Shown in pieces: positions 10,280-20,671 of a stretch of DNA of 64,000 nt (positions are counted from its first letter, which is position 1; each line of letters opens with the position of its first letter). Origin of the DNA: Stenotrophomonas sp. SAM-B (GTDB lineage Bacteria; Pseudomonadota; Gammaproteobacteria; Xanthomonadales; Xanthomonadaceae); contig NZ_JABBXB010000009.1 of NCBI RefSeq assembly GCF_013387485.1, positions 36,401 through 100,400 of the forward strand, written 5' to 3'. The notes under the pieces are model-generated. The model saw nothing but the letters and a program-made list of their open reading frames with translations, was not told where the DNA came from and searched no databases. Made by a program: the position numbers and the translations under genes.

Positions 10280-10498
10280 TCAGCCGATCCAGGCCCGCAG
10301 TCCCGCCACATCGAACGGCCACTCCAGCTCCCGCCCCTGCGCGTCGCGCAATACCGGCACCCGCAGCCCGTAGCGGGCCTCCAGCGCGGCATCGTCATCG
10401 ATGAACACACTGTCCAGATCGGCCACCCGGGCCTGGGCCAGCACCGCCAGGGCCTGGTCGCACAAATGGCAGTCATCACGCTGGTACAAGGTAAACAC
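10280..10498 (-). CDS. Glutaredoxin-like (DUF836) thioredoxin-fold protein
   Basis: About 72 residues with a thioredoxin-fold start (VFTLYQRDDCHLC), a CxxC pair, and the cis-Pro region YGLRVPVLRD. The likely role is a small cytoplasmic thiol-disulfide protein; the partner is unknown. The start chosen is GTG 10498, preceded by an AAGG-containing stretch. The frame stays open to ATG 10597, but that longer form would run across the sdaA start region on the other strand. It is divergent from sdaA. Confidence 0.75.
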   Translation of the reverse strand: MFTLYQRDDCHLCDQALAVLAQARVADLDSVFIDDDAALEARYGLRVPVLRDAQGRELEWPFDVAGLRAWIG

Positions 10499-10595
10499 CG
10501 GCCCACCCGCCTTGGGAAATGTTGCGCCGCAGCCAGAGCCGACGGCACGAAGCGCATAGAATAGCGCTCCATCCGATACCCGCAGTTTGGCAATC

Positions 10596-11978
10596 ATGGC
10601 TGTCAGCACGTTCGACGTTTTCAAGATCGGCATTGGCCCGAGTTCTTCGCACACCGTGGGACCGATGAAGGCTGCCGAACGTTTCGTGCACCGCTGGCTG
10701 CTCGATCCGGGCCACCTGCAGGACGTGGTGCGCATCCGCGCGGATGTCTACGGCTCGCTGGCGCTGACCGGCCGCGGCCATGGCACCGACAAGGCCGTGC
10801 TGCTCGGGCTGGAGGGCCAGCGCCCGAACCTGATCGACCCCGACATCATCCCGGAGACGCTCGAGCGCATCCGAAGCAGCAAGCGCATCCGCCTGATGGG
10901 GCAGCACGAGATCGCCTTCGACGAGAAGCGCGACCTGGGCCTGAACAAGCGCCAGAAGCTGCCGTACCACACCAACGGCATGCGCTTCACCGCCTATGGC
11001 GCCGATGAGCAGGTGATCGCCACGCGCGACTACTACTCCGTCGGCGGCGGCTTCGTGGTCAACCAGGACGATGCGGCCGATGACCGCATCGTGCCCGATG
11101 AAACCCCGCTGCCCTACCCCTTCAAGAGCGGCGACGAACTGCTTGCGCAGACCGCCCGCAGCGGGTTGAGCATCGCCCAGATGATGTTCGAGAACGAGAA
11201 GTGCTGGCGCACCGAGGACGAGATCCGCGACAGCCTGCGCGAAATCTGGAGCGCCATGCAGGCCTGCGTGGAGCGCGGCATCCGCCAGGAGGGCACCCTG
11301 CCCGGCGGCCTGCATGTCTCGCGCCGCGCACCGGCGTTGTACCGCGAACTGTCCTCCAAGCCGGAAGCGGCGATGCGCGATCCGTTGACCACGCTGGACT
11401 GGGTCAACCTGTACGCGCTGGCGGTGAACGAAGAAAACGCCGCCGGCGGCCGCGTGGTCACCGCGCCGACCAACGGCGCAGCCGGCGTACTGCCGGCGGT
11501 GCTGCACTATTTCGACCGCTTCTGCCCCGGCGCCAACGAACAGCGCGTGTTCGATTTCCTGCTGACCTCGGCGGCGATCGGCATTCTGTACAAGGAAAAC
11601 GCCTCGATCTCCGGTGCCGAAGTCGGCTGCCAGGGCGAAGTGGGCGTGGCCTGCTCGATGGCGGCCGGCGGCCTGGTCGCCGCGTTGGGCGGCAATCCGA
11701 GCCAGATCGAGAACGCCGCCGAGATCGGCATGGAACACAACCTCGGTCTGACCTGCGACCCGATCGGTGGCCTGGTCCAGATCCCCTGCATCGAACGCAA
11801 CGCGATGGGCGCGGTCAAGGCGATCAACGCCTCGCGCATGGCGATGCGCGGCGATGGCAAGCACAAAGTGTCGCTCGACAAGGTCATCAAGACCATGCGC
11901 GACACCGGGCGTGACATGCAGGACAAGTACAAGGAAACCAGCCGCGGCGGGCTGGCGGTCAACGTCATCGAGTGCTGA
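10596..11978 (+). CDS. sdaA: L-serine dehydratase (L-serine ammonia-lyase), single chain
   Basis: 460 residues from ATG 10596. It converts L-serine to pyruvate and ammonia using an oxygen-sensitive iron-sulfur cluster. The N-terminal beta-domain signature [19 protein letters not shown] is followed by the alpha domain with conserved [13 protein letters not shown] and the cysteine-containing stretches [10 protein letters not shown] and [14 protein letters not shown] expected for cluster binding. Length and order match the one-chain proteobacterial type. It stands alone, followed by a SMAG repeat. An upstream in-frame TTG at 10587 is a less likely start. Confidence 0.96.
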   Translation: MAVSTFDVFKIGIGPSSSHTVGPMKAAERFVHRWLLDPGHLQDVVRIRADVYGSLALTGRGHGTDKAVLLGLEGQRPNLIDPDIIPETLERIRSSKRIRLMGQHEIAFDEKRDLGLNKRQKLPYHTNGMRFTAYGADEQVIATRDYYSVGGGFVVNQDDAADDRIVPDETPLPYPFKSGDELLAQTARSGLSIAQMMFENEKCWRTEDEIRDSLREIWSAMQACVERGIRQEGTLPGGLHVSRRAPALYRELSSKPEAAMRDPLTTLDWVNLYALAVNEENAAGGRVVTAPTNGAAGVLPAVLHYFDRFCPGANEQRVFDFLLTSAAIGILYKENASISGAEVGCQGEVGVACSMAAGGLVAALGGNPSQIENAAEIGMEHNLGLTCDPIGGLVQIPCIERNAMGAVKAINASRMAMRGDGKHKVSLDKVIKTMRDTGRDMQDKYKETSRGGLAVNVIEC

Positions 11979-11995
11979 TCGACCGCCTCCGACGG

Positions 11996-12020
11996 TAGAG
12001 CCGACCGTGGGTCGGCTGCT
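11996..12020 (+). repeat. SMAG-type palindrome
   Basis: GTAG followed by the palindrome AGCCGACCGTGGGTCGGCT, just downstream of the sdaA stop. It has the same GTAG end as the other copies but a different core, as expected of a subfamily. It may act as an intrinsic mRNA 3' hairpin. Confidence 0.65.
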
Positions 12021-12092
12021 GCCGTTCGCATCATCGGCCCGCCTGCACGGCCGCTCCGGTACAGTCAGGACTCCCCTGTTCCGGAGACTGCC

Positions 12093-13094
12093 ATGCGCAT
12101 CCTGGCCGCCGCCCTGCTCGCCTGCCTGCCGCTGACCACCCTCGCCGCCGAGACCTACGGCCCGCGGCTGGAAGGCTTCGACTACCCGTACCCGGTCAAG
12201 ATCTTCCGCTTCGAATCCCAGCGCCAGCCGCTGGAGATGGCCTACATCGACGTGCCCGCCGGTGGCAAAGGCTTCGCCGGGACGGTCGTGCTGCTGCACG
12301 GCAAGAACTTCTGCGCGGCCACCTGGAAGGACACCATCGCGGCACTGAGCGCGGCCAGCTACCGGGTGATCGCGCCGGACCAGGTCGGCTTCTGCAAATC
12401 GAGCAAGCCCGAGCGCTACCAGTACTCCTTCGGCCAGCTGGCGGCCAATACGGAAGCGCTGCTGGAGCATCTGGGCTATGGCGAAGGCAAGCTGCACATC
12501 GTCGGCCATTCAATGGGCGGCATGGTGGCGGCGCGCTTCGCGTTGATGTATCCCCAGCGATTGCTCAGCCTGTCGCTGGTCAACCCGATCGGACTGGAAG
12601 ACTGGAAGGCCAAGGGCGTGCCGTGGCGCAGTATCGATGCCTGGTACGCGGGCGAGCTGAAGACCAGCTTCGACAGCATCAGGAAGTACCAGCTCGACGT
12701 CTACTACAACGGCCAGTGGAAGCCCGAGTACGAGCAGTGGGTGCGCATGCAGTCGCGCATGTACGACGGCCCCGGCAAACAGGCGGTGGCGTGGAGCCAG
12801 GCGCTGACCTCGGACATGGTGTTCAACCAGCCGGTCGTTTATGAGTTGCCGACGCTGGCCGTGCCGACCACGTTGTTCATCGGCCAGACCGACCGCACCG
12901 CGATCGGCCGTGATCTGGCGCCGCCGGCGCTGAAAGCCACGCTGGGCAATTACCCGGCACTGGGCAAGGCGGCGGCGGCGGCGATTCCGGGCGCCACCCT
13001 GGTGACCTTCGAGGATCTGGGCCACTCGCCGCAGGTGCAGGATCCAGCCCGGTTCAATGCGGCATTGCTGAAGGCGCTCTCACAACACGACTGA
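12093..13094 (+). CDS. Secreted alpha/beta hydrolase
   Basis: 333 residues with a signal peptide ([18 protein letters not shown]), then an alpha/beta-hydrolase fold: oxyanion loop [13 protein letters not shown], nucleophile elbow GHSMGG with Ser140, and a late His in EDLGHSPQ. It has CCGGAG upstream of ATG 12093. Substrate is unknown; epoxide-hydrolase, haloperoxidase or esterase-like chemistry are all possible. It sits alone between two SMAG repeats. Location should be periplasmic or extracellular. Confidence 0.85.
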   Translation: MRILAAALLACLPLTTLAAETYGPRLEGFDYPYPVKIFRFESQRQPLEMAYIDVPAGGKGFAGTVVLLHGKNFCAATWKDTIAALSAASYRVIAPDQVGFCKSSKPERYQYSFGQLAANTEALLEHLGYGEGKLHIVGHSMGGMVAARFALMYPQRLLSLSLVNPIGLEDWKAKGVPWRSIDAWYAGELKTSFDSIRKYQLDVYYNGQWKPEYEQWVRMQSRMYDGPGKQAVAWSQALTSDMVFNQPVVYELPTLAVPTTLFIGQTDRTAIGRDLAPPALKATLGNYPALGKAAAAAIPGATLVTFEDLGHSPQVQDPARFNAALLKALSQHD

Positions 13095-13106
13095 GTCGAC
13101 ACACCG

Positions 13107-13131
13107 GTAGTGCCACGCCATGCGTGGCAGC
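13107..13131 (+). repeat. SMAG-type palindrome
   Basis: GTAGTGCCACGCCATGCGTGGCAGC: GTAG plus the palindrome GCCACGCCATGCGTGGC. It lies in the convergent gap between the alpha/beta hydrolase and hom and could serve both as a transcript end. Confidence 0.7.
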
Positions 13132-13209
13132 GGTCGTCCTCAGCGTTCTCCGCCGACGCAGCCAGCCCACCCTGGCGCTACCGTGTGCCTGGGTGGGATC
13201 GCGCGGCAA

Positions 13210-14277
13210 TCAGCGCCGCACGATCGCCAGCACGTCGTCCAGCAACGCGGCGGCGGTGACGTCCGCGCCGGCGCCCGGCCCCTGGATCAGCAGCGGCTGG
13301 GCGTGATACCGGTCGCTGTGGATCGCCACCCGGTTGTCGGTCTGCGCACCGCCGGCCAGCGGATGGTCGCGCGGCAGTACACGCAGCCCGACCGAGGCCC
13401 CGTCGTGATCGAAACCACCGACGAAACGTAGACACCCTCCTTGTTCCTGCGCCTGCTGCCAGTACGCCTGCAGCGGCGCGTCCAGCAACGAAAGCTGGCC
13501 CAATGTACCCGCCGCTGACTGCGCGGCGAGCGCCTCCGGTACCAGCGAGGCGACCTGTACCTGCTCGGCGCGCAGCGCGATGCCGCTGGCCCGCGCCAGG
13601 ATCAGCAGTTTGCGACGCACGTCCTCGCCGGAGAGATCCACGCGCGGATCCGGCTCGGTGTAGCCCGCCTCGGCCGCCTCGCGCACCCACGCGGAAAACG
13701 GGCGCTGGCCATCGTAGTGATGGAACAGCCAGGCCAGCGAACCGGACAGTACGCCCTCCACGCGATGGATGCGGTCGCCACCGGCGACCAGCGCGCGCAG
13801 GCTGCTCAGCAGCGGCAGGCCTGCACCCACCGTTGCACTGTCGCCGTAATGCGCAGCACCCTGCTGTCCGCTGTCGGCGATGGCCTGGGCACGGGCCAGC
13901 TGTGCGCCCTGGCCGAGCTTGTTGGCGGTCACCACGTGCACGCCACGCGCCAGCCACTGTTCGTGCCAATTGGCTACGTCGTCACTGGCGGTCGCATCGA
14001 CCACCACGTCGCCGCGCTGCAGGCCTTCGGCTTCCGCCCAGGGCTGCAGCGCCACCGCGCCGCGCGCCGCCAGGTTGGCCTGTGCAAGCTCGTGCGCGGG
14101 GGTCTGTTCGCAGGCCCGCGCCGTACGCGAATTGGCCAGCCACGAGAACGACGGCAGGGTGACACCGCGGTCCTGCAGCGAGGCATAGCGCTGGACGAAG
14201 GCGGTGCCGACCGTCCCGGTGCCGAGCAGCGCCAGCTTTCGATGGGCGGCCAATGGCAGGGTCAGGACCGCGCTCAT
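13210..14277 (-). CDS. hom: Homoserine dehydrogenase (monofunctional)
   Basis: 355 residues. It reduces aspartate semialdehyde to homoserine with NAD(P)H. It has the Rossmann motif LLGTGTVGTAF at about 17-27, followed by VTANKLGQG and a catalytic domain with EGVLSGSLAWLF, typical of the family. No aspartokinase domain and no ACT domain are present. Its start overlaps the metB stop by 4 bases, making it the last gene of metX-metB-hom. Placement under a SAM riboswitch ties homoserine supply to methionine demand. Confidence 0.93.
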   Translation of the reverse strand: MSAVLTLPLAAHRKLALLGTGTVGTAFVQRYASLQDRGVTLPSFSWLANSRTARACEQTPAHELAQANLAARGAVALQPWAEAEGLQRGDVVVDATASDDVANWHEQWLARGVHVVTANKLGQGAQLARAQAIADSGQQGAAHYGDSATVGAGLPLLSSLRALVAGGDRIHRVEGVLSGSLAWLFHHYDGQRPFSAWVREAAEAGYTEPDPRVDLSGEDVRRKLLILARASGIALRAEQVQVASLVPEALAAQSAAGTLGQLSLLDAPLQAYWQQAQEQGGCLRFVGGFDHDGASVGLRVLPRDHPLAGGAQTDNRVAIHSDRYHAQPLLIQGPGAGADVTAAALLDDVLAIVRR

Positions 14278-15518
14278 GCATCCACCTGTTTGCGCTGCTG
14301 CACGTCACGATGCTGATCGATCACCACCTGCGCGCGCTCCAGCCCGCCCTGCAGATCGGCCACCAGATCTTCCGGCGACTCGATGCCGACCGAGAGGCGC
14401 AGCAGCCCTTCGCTGATCCCGGCATGCGCACGCGCTTCCGGGGTCATCGCAGCGTGGGTCATGGTCGCCGGATGCGCGACCAGGCTCTCGACGCCGCCCA
14501 GCGACTCGGCCAGGGTGAAGCAGCGCAGGCCATCCACGAACGCGCGCACCGCCGCATGCGGATCATCGCCCGGGCACGAGGCCAGTTCGAACGAGAGCAT
14601 CGCGCCGAAACCGCTCTGCTGGCGGGCCGCGATGGCATGGCCGGGATGATCGGCCAGGCCCGGGTAGTACACGCTGGCGACCGCATCGCTGGCGGCCAGC
14701 AGCTCGACCACGGCCGCTGTGTTTTCCTGGTGCGCACGCAGGCGCGCACCGAGCGTACGCAGACCGCGCAACGTCAGGAACGCATCGAACGGCGAACCGG
14801 TCAGGCCCAGCGCGTTGGCCCACCACACCAGCTGTTCGTGCACTGCCGGATCGCGCGCGATCACCGCCCCGCCGACCACATCGCTGTGGCCGTTGATGTA
14901 CTTGGTGGTGGAGTGCAGCACCAGATCGGCACCAAAACTGATCGGCTGCTGCAGCGCCGGTGACAGGAAGGTGTTGTCGACCACCACCTTGGCACCGGCC
15001 TTGTGCGCGGCATCGATGACGAAGCGCAGGTCGGTGATGCGCAGCAGCGGGTTGGACGGGGTTTCGATCAACACCAGCGTGGGCGACTGCGCCAGCGCGT
15101 CGGCCAGCGAACGCGGGTCGGTCAGGTCGGCGGTGATCAGGCCGAAGTGGCCCTTTTTCGCCAGTGCGTTGAACAGCCGCCAGCTGCCGCCGTACGCATC
15201 GTGCGGCACCACCAGCGTATCGCCGGGCTGCAGCAGCGCATTGAGCACCAGGTTGATCGCGCCCATGCCGGTGGAGGTGATTACCCCGCCCGCGCCGCCT
15301 TCCAGTTCGGCCAGCGCTTCACCGAGGAGGTCCCGGGTCGGGTTGCCGCTGCGCGTGTAGTCGTACTGGCGTTTGTTGCCGAAGCCATCGAAGCTGAAGT
15401 TCGAGGACAGCACGATCGGCGGGGTCACCGCGCCGTGGGCGGTGTCACGGTCGATGCCGGCACGCACGGCGGCGGTGACGCGGCTACAGGACGGCTCGGT
15501 ACCAGCGGAACGGCTCAT
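14274..15518 (-). CDS. metB: Cystathionine gamma-synthase / O-succinylhomoserine (thiol)-lyase
   Basis: 414 residues, a PLP-dependent Cys/Met metabolism enzyme. It has NPTRDLLGEALAELEGG, STGMGAIN for the cofactor phosphate, and the PLP lysine K206 in HSTTKYINGHSDVVGG. It joins acylated homoserine with cysteine to give cystathionine, or with sulfide. It overlaps metX by 4 bases upstream and hom by 4 bases downstream. Whether it prefers succinyl- or acetyl-homoserine depends on the metX product, which sequence reading alone does not settle. It is cytoplasmic. Confidence 0.92.
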   Translation of the reverse strand: MSRSAGTEPSCSRVTAAVRAGIDRDTAHGAVTPPIVLSSNFSFDGFGNKRQYDYTRSGNPTRDLLGEALAELEGGAGGVITSTGMGAINLVLNALLQPGDTLVVPHDAYGGSWRLFNALAKKGHFGLITADLTDPRSLADALAQSPTLVLIETPSNPLLRITDLRFVIDAAHKAGAKVVVDNTFLSPALQQPISFGADLVLHSTTKYINGHSDVVGGAVIARDPAVHEQLVWWANALGLTGSPFDAFLTLRGLRTLGARLRAHQENTAAVVELLAASDAVASVYYPGLADHPGHAIAARQQSGFGAMLSFELASCPGDDPHAAVRAFVDGLRCFTLAESLGGVESLVAHPATMTHAAMTPEARAHAGISEGLLRLSVGIESPEDLVADLQGGLERAQVVIDQHRDVQQRKQVDA

Positions 15519-16546
15519 GCGGTTTCTCCGGGGGATCGAAAAGCGGTGGCGAGGATCGCGTCGATGCGATCGGTTTCTTTCAGGAAGGCGTCGTGGCCAT
15601 ACGGCGAGCGCAGCACGCGCAGGCTGCCGCGCGGGCCCAGCCCTTCGACCAGGCCGACACAGTCGGCCAGCGGGACCAGGCGGTCACCCTCCACGGCAAC
15701 GACGACGGTCGGCACCAGGATGGCGGCCGGGTCGATGCGATGCAGGTCGATCGATTCGGACAGGCGCAGGTAGGCATCGACCGGGGTGCGGGCGACGTAC
15801 TGCGCACCGGCGGCATCCAGATAGTCTTCGGCGGCAACGCGCACGCGGCCGTTGACCACTTCCGGCGCGGCGTCGAAGCGTTCGCCGAATTCTTCCGGCG
15901 TGCGGTAGCTGAGCATGGCGAACTGGCGCGCCAGCGACAGCCCGTGGCTCTCGGCGCACTGAAGCTGGCCGAGCGCAACCGCACGGCGCTGCAGCGCACG
16001 CCAAGCCGCGGCATACGGATGCGGGCGATGCGCACCGCTCACCGCGATCAGCTTCTGCACGCGCTGGCGGTGACGGATCGCGAACTGCTGGCCGACCAGC
16101 GCGCCGTAGGAGTAGCCCACGAAGCACTGCAGGCGGGCGATGCCGAGATGATCCAGCAGCAAGGCCAGCGCATCGGCCTGGTCGGCGGTATCGATCGGCA
16201 GGTCGAGCGCACCGTCGGCGCCGATGAAATCGAACGCCAGGATGCGCAGCGAGGCCGGATCCAGCGCGCGGCCCGCGGCGACCAGGCCTTCGGCCCAGCC
16301 CTTTTCGGGGAATTCGGCATTGGCCGCCACGTGGCGATGCGCGGAGATGCCGCCGGCCAGCACCACCACCGGCGCATCGGCGCGACCGACGCATTCGTAG
16401 CGCAGGCGCACCGGCCGCGGCCCGCCGTGACGCATCGACAGCACCGCCGCGATATCGCCGCGCACGGCGTTCAGCCCGGCGTCGACGGGGACGCTGAGCG
16501 GTGCGAAAGAGTCGGTGGCGACAGGGGCGGCGGTGGCGAAACTCAT
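15515..16546 (-). CDS. metX: Homoserine O-acyltransferase, MetX type
   Basis: 343 residues from ATG 16546. Longer in-frame starts run into the riboswitch and are rejected. It has an alpha/beta-hydrolase fold with nucleophile Ser146 in GYSYGALVG, an Asp in VEGDRLVP and a late His in YGHDAFLKE, the MetX triad. It acylates homoserine as the first committed step of methionine synthesis. MetX-fold enzymes may use acetyl-CoA or succinyl-CoA, and xanthomonad members are thought to include succinyl users, so the donor is left open. It is the first gene of the metX-metB-hom operon, with an S-box leader directly upstream. Confidence 0.88.
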   Translation of the reverse strand: MSFATAAPVATDSFAPLSVPVDAGLNAVRGDIAAVLSMRHGGPRPVRLRYECVGRADAPVVVLAGGISAHRHVAANAEFPEKGWAEGLVAAGRALDPASLRILAFDFIGADGALDLPIDTADQADALALLLDHLGIARLQCFVGYSYGALVGQQFAIRHRQRVQKLIAVSGAHRPHPYAAAWRALQRRAVALGQLQCAESHGLSLARQFAMLSYRTPEEFGERFDAAPEVVNGRVRVAAEDYLDAAGAQYVARTPVDAYLRLSESIDLHRIDPAAILVPTVVVAVEGDRLVPLADCVGLVEGLGPRGSLRVLRSPYGHDAFLKETDRIDAILATAFRSPGETA

Positions 16547-16574
16547 GGCGGTATCCAAAGTAGGAGGCGGCCAT

Positions 16575-16593
16575 CGAGCTTTCGCGGAGCTCG
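16575..16593 (-). promoter_or_regulatory. Leader hairpin between SAM riboswitch and metX
   Basis: CGAGCT and AGCTCG pair around a 7-base loop. A second inverted pair (GTTCGAA, 16595-16601 and 16621-16627) touches the 3' strand of riboswitch P1. These could form the expression platform. No U-run follows, so translational or Rho-linked control is more likely than intrinsic termination; that is inference. Confidence 0.4.
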
Positions 16594-16625
16594 CGTTCGA
16601 AGCGCACGCACGGTGCACGGTTCGA

Positions 16626-16742
16626 ACCATCTTTCGGAAGACACCAACGGTCTCCGCAGGATTTGGCACCTACGCAGGTCGCTTTCGCGTCTGCGGGCTG
16701 CCCCGGCTTCAAAGGGCCTGTCCCTCTGCCGGTCTCGATGGT
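16626..16742 (-). ncRNA. SAM riboswitch (S-box / SAM-I type) upstream of metX
   Basis: On the minus strand this 117-base leader shows the S-box core in order: AGAGGGAC, GGCCCTTTGAAGCC, GGGGCAGCC, then GGTGCCAAATCCTGC and a closing GAAAGATGGT. The ends ACCATC (16737-16742) and GATGGT (16626-16631) pair as helix P1. The GGTGCCAA and GGCAGCC elements are the family hallmarks. It lies about 80 bases before the metX start and should turn the operon down when SAM is plentiful. Confidence 0.88.
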
Positions 16743-16748
16743 GGAGCC

Positions 16749-16777
16749 ACGATGCCAGTGCTTCCGGGTCATGTCAA
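16749..16777 (-). promoter_or_regulatory. Candidate promoter for the metX-metB-hom operon
   Basis: A perfect TTGACA (16772-16777, minus strand) is followed after 17 bases by CATCGT (16749-16754), a weak -10. The start would then fall at the first base of riboswitch helix P1, which supports it. The -10 is poor, so confidence is low. Confidence 0.4.
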
Positions 16778-16861
16778 TCCCTTCATCGGCATGAAGCGAT
16801 ATATATTCCAGATGATCATCAGTCACGCATACTCGGGGCACCTTCCCAATCGGCCAGAGCC

Positions 16862-17764
16862 TTGCGCTGCCTACGTCTGCCCACCCTGATCCTCGTCCTG
16901 GCCCCGGCGCTGAACGCCGGCGCCGCGCCGGCCAGTGACTGGCGCAACGGCTGGCGGATCGACCGCCCGGCGACCGCCAGCCCTGCCCGCCCCGCCCCGG
17001 TGGCGGCGGGGCCCGGACTCGCCGTGCTGACCCTGGAAGGCGCCGGCGAGCGCTGGCAGGCGCGGGTCGACAACCGCCTGGCCGGTCCGGTCCAGGTCTC
17101 GGTGCGGCCCCCCGCGGGCACCCCGGCGATGCCGGGTCTGCCCCTGCAGACGGTGATCGCCGGCGCGGCCAGCGTGGTGGTCACCCGCCTGCAGCCCCCC
17201 GCAGGTGCGACCGCGATCCGGCTGGACATGACCGCCGTCCCGGGGGATCCGGCGGCGCGCCCACGCGATGTGGCCTATCTGCTCCCCTTCGATGCCGCCC
17301 GCATCCAGGTCAGCCAGGCCCCGCAAGGCCAGTACAGCCACACCGACCCGGAGAACCGCGACGCCATCGACTTCGCGCTGCCCGAAGGCACCCCCGTGCT
17401 CGCGGCGCGGGCGGGCACCGTCATGCAGGTGCAGGCCGGGTATCAGGGCAATGGACAGGACCGCGACCACGATCTGGGCCGGGCCAACCTGGTGCGGGTG
17501 CTGCATGAGGACGGCAGCATGGCGGTATATGCCCATCTGCAGCACAACGGCGTGCTGGTGCGCCCGGGCGAGCCGGTGCAGGCGGGGCAGCGCATTGGGC
17601 TGTCGGGCAATACCGGCTTCAGCGCGGCCCCGCATCTGCACTTCGCGGTGCAGGTCAATGCGGGCATGCGGCTGCGCTCGATCCCGGCCCGCATCGTCAG
17701 CCCGCAGGGCGAGCTGCGTTTCGCCCGGACCAGGGACGAGGCCGGCCCATCCGCCCTGCCCTGA
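16862..17764 (+). CDS. M23 family (LytM-type) metallopeptidase
   Basis: 300 residues from TTG 16862, which gives a signal peptide (RCLRLPTLILVLAPAL). The C-terminal half is a LytM domain: the first zinc ligands lie in YSHTDPENRDAIDFALPEGT, then VYAHLQHNG and the HLHF motif near residue 261. Members cut peptidoglycan cross-links or act as regulators of amidases. The N-terminal 150 residues have no recognised domain. The start codon is uncertain because no clear ribosome site precedes it. Divergent from the met operon. Confidence 0.82.
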   Translation: MRCLRLPTLILVLAPALNAGAAPASDWRNGWRIDRPATASPARPAPVAAGPGLAVLTLEGAGERWQARVDNRLAGPVQVSVRPPAGTPAMPGLPLQTVIAGAASVVVTRLQPPAGATAIRLDMTAVPGDPAARPRDVAYLLPFDAARIQVSQAPQGQYSHTDPENRDAIDFALPEGTPVLAARAGTVMQVQAGYQGNGQDRDHDLGRANLVRVLHEDGSMAVYAHLQHNGVLVRPGEPVQAGQRIGLSGNTGFSAAPHLHFAVQVNAGMRLRSIPARIVSPQGELRFARTRDEAGPSALP

Positions 17765-17786
17765 CCCCGGCCCCGCCCGCCCCCGC

Positions 17787-17792
17787 TATACT
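17787..17792 (+). promoter_or_regulatory. Candidate -10 box for prfC
   Basis: TATACT stands out in an otherwise GC-only stretch, 48 bases before the prfC start. No convincing -35 is visible. Confidence 0.4.
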
Positions 17793-17839
17793 GAGCGGCT
17801 TATCTCCATGAAAAGCGCCCCGGGCGGGCGCGTCACGCC

Positions 17840-19444
<1,605 letters not shown>

Positions 19445-19470
19445 TCCTTCGGCCGATCTGTCGGCTGAAC

Positions 19471-19528
19471 GGCCGCGCGTGCATGCGCGGCCCATCTTGG
19501 CGATGATAGGGGGGAGCGGGCTCCCCCT
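19471..19528. terminator. Two GC-rich hairpins after prfC
   Basis: GGCCGCGC...GCGCGGCC (19471-19492) and GGGGGAG...CTCCCCC (19508-19528) form strong stems. Neither has a clear U-run, so they may be Rho-independent terminators of a weak kind or only stabilise the prfC mRNA end. Confidence 0.45.
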
Positions 19529-19550
19529 CCCCGCACAACCGATCATCGCC

Positions 19551-20186
19551 ATGACCTCTGTCGTTTCCGTTCGAGAAGAAATCGCCAGCGCCTTGACCCA
19601 CGGGCTTGGCGCCGTCGCTGCCCTGGCTGGCAGCGCCGTGTTGATCACGTTGGCCGCCATCTATGGCGACGGCTGGCAGTTGGCCAGCGCGATCGTGTTC
19701 GGGGTGGCCCTGCTGCTGTTGTATACGGCCTCGACGCTCTATCACGCGATCCAGCATCCGGTCGCGAAGGGCCGGTTGAAGGTGTTCGATCACTGTGCGA
19801 TCTATCTGTTGATCGCCGGTACGTATACGCCGTTCACGCTGATCGGGCTGCGCGGGGGTCCGTGGGGCTGGGGGATGTTCACGGCGATCTGGGCGCTGGC
19901 GTTGTTCGGGGTGGTGTTCAAGTTGTTCTATACGGGCCGTTTCAAGCTGTTGTCGACGATCATCTATATCGCGATGGGCTGGATGGTGATGGTGGCGATC
20001 AAGCCGATGTGGCATTCGCTGGATGCGTGGACGCTGGGCTGGCTGTTGGCCGGCGGCGTGTTCTATACGTTGGGGACGGTGTTCTATCACCGGGAGTCGG
20101 TGCCGTATTCGCATGCGATCTGGCATCTGTTCGTGATCGGCGGGAGTGTGTGCCACTTCGTTGCGGTGACTGCGCAGATTCTTTGA
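19551..20186 (+). CDS. Hemolysin III family (PAQR-like) membrane protein
   Basis: 211 residues, seven predicted membrane helices. It has family motifs STLYHAIQHP and HCAIYLLIAGTYTPF near the middle and a C-terminal HAIWHLFVIGGS with spaced His residues that in related PAQR proteins bind zinc. Despite the name, haemolysis is not established for most members. The start ATG 19551 was chosen over longer frames that run into prfC. Confidence 0.9.
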   Translation: MTSVVSVREEIASALTHGLGAVAALAGSAVLITLAAIYGDGWQLASAIVFGVALLLLYTASTLYHAIQHPVAKGRLKVFDHCAIYLLIAGTYTPFTLIGLRGGPWGWGMFTAIWALALFGVVFKLFYTGRFKLLSTIIYIAMGWMVMVAIKPMWHSLDAWTLGWLLAGGVFYTLGTVFYHRESVPYSHAIWHLFVIGGSVCHFVAVTAQIL

Positions 20187-20671
20187 GTGCTGTTTTCCTG
20201 CCGGTAAGGGCATCGGCGACGGCACCCGCAATAGCGACAGCAACAGCAACAGCGAGAGCGGCTGGGGCTTCAGGGATGCGCCAGGCTGGGTCGGCACGGG
20301 TGGGTTGGCGGGACACGCCGTGAATCCCGCTCCGCGGCCCGGCCCAGCCGCTGGCGGCTGGGCGTTCAGTCGCATGCGAGGCAGTGCCTCGCAAGCAATG
20401 CGCCCTCACCCCTGGAGGCTCATGTCGCGCCATCCATGGCGCTCATGGTCCCGCCAACCCACCCGCACCGCCCCGCTCACGGTTGGCTGGTGCGCATGGG
20501 AAGGTCAAGATCTTTGGCTGGATCGGGTGCCGAGCCTGGCCGCGCATGGTGACCGCGCCGCGCCTCCCGAAGGCATCTGCAACGGCGACGCCGACGGCCG
20601 ACACGCCACCCTGACACTACGCTTACCAATGCTTCGCGTTGCCTGCACGATGCAAGGGCAACCATGGGGAT
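20187..20671. other. Gene-free 485-base gap holding an inverted-repeat element
   Basis: No convincing gene. The left part has a short run of CAG-type triplets (AGCGACAGCAACAGCAACAG, about 20230-20260). The centre is the 167-base inverted-repeat element at 20298-20464. The right part has no recognisable signal and leads into the AsmA-family gene. Confidence 0.7.
20298..20464. repeat. 167-base element with 17-base perfect inverted ends
   Basis: The ends GGGTGGGTTGGCGGGAC (20298-20314) and GTCCCGCCAACCCACCC (20448-20464) are perfect inverted repeats. Inside are smaller palindromes, CAGCCGCTGGCGGCTG and GCGCCATCCATGGCGC. No reading frame fills it. The structure suits a non-autonomous miniature element or a large structured RNA; no target duplication could be recognised. 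Confidence 0.75.

Noticed and set aside
16547..16669. Longer metX start at 16669
   Set aside because: It would translate through the riboswitch and adds residues unlike MetX proteins.
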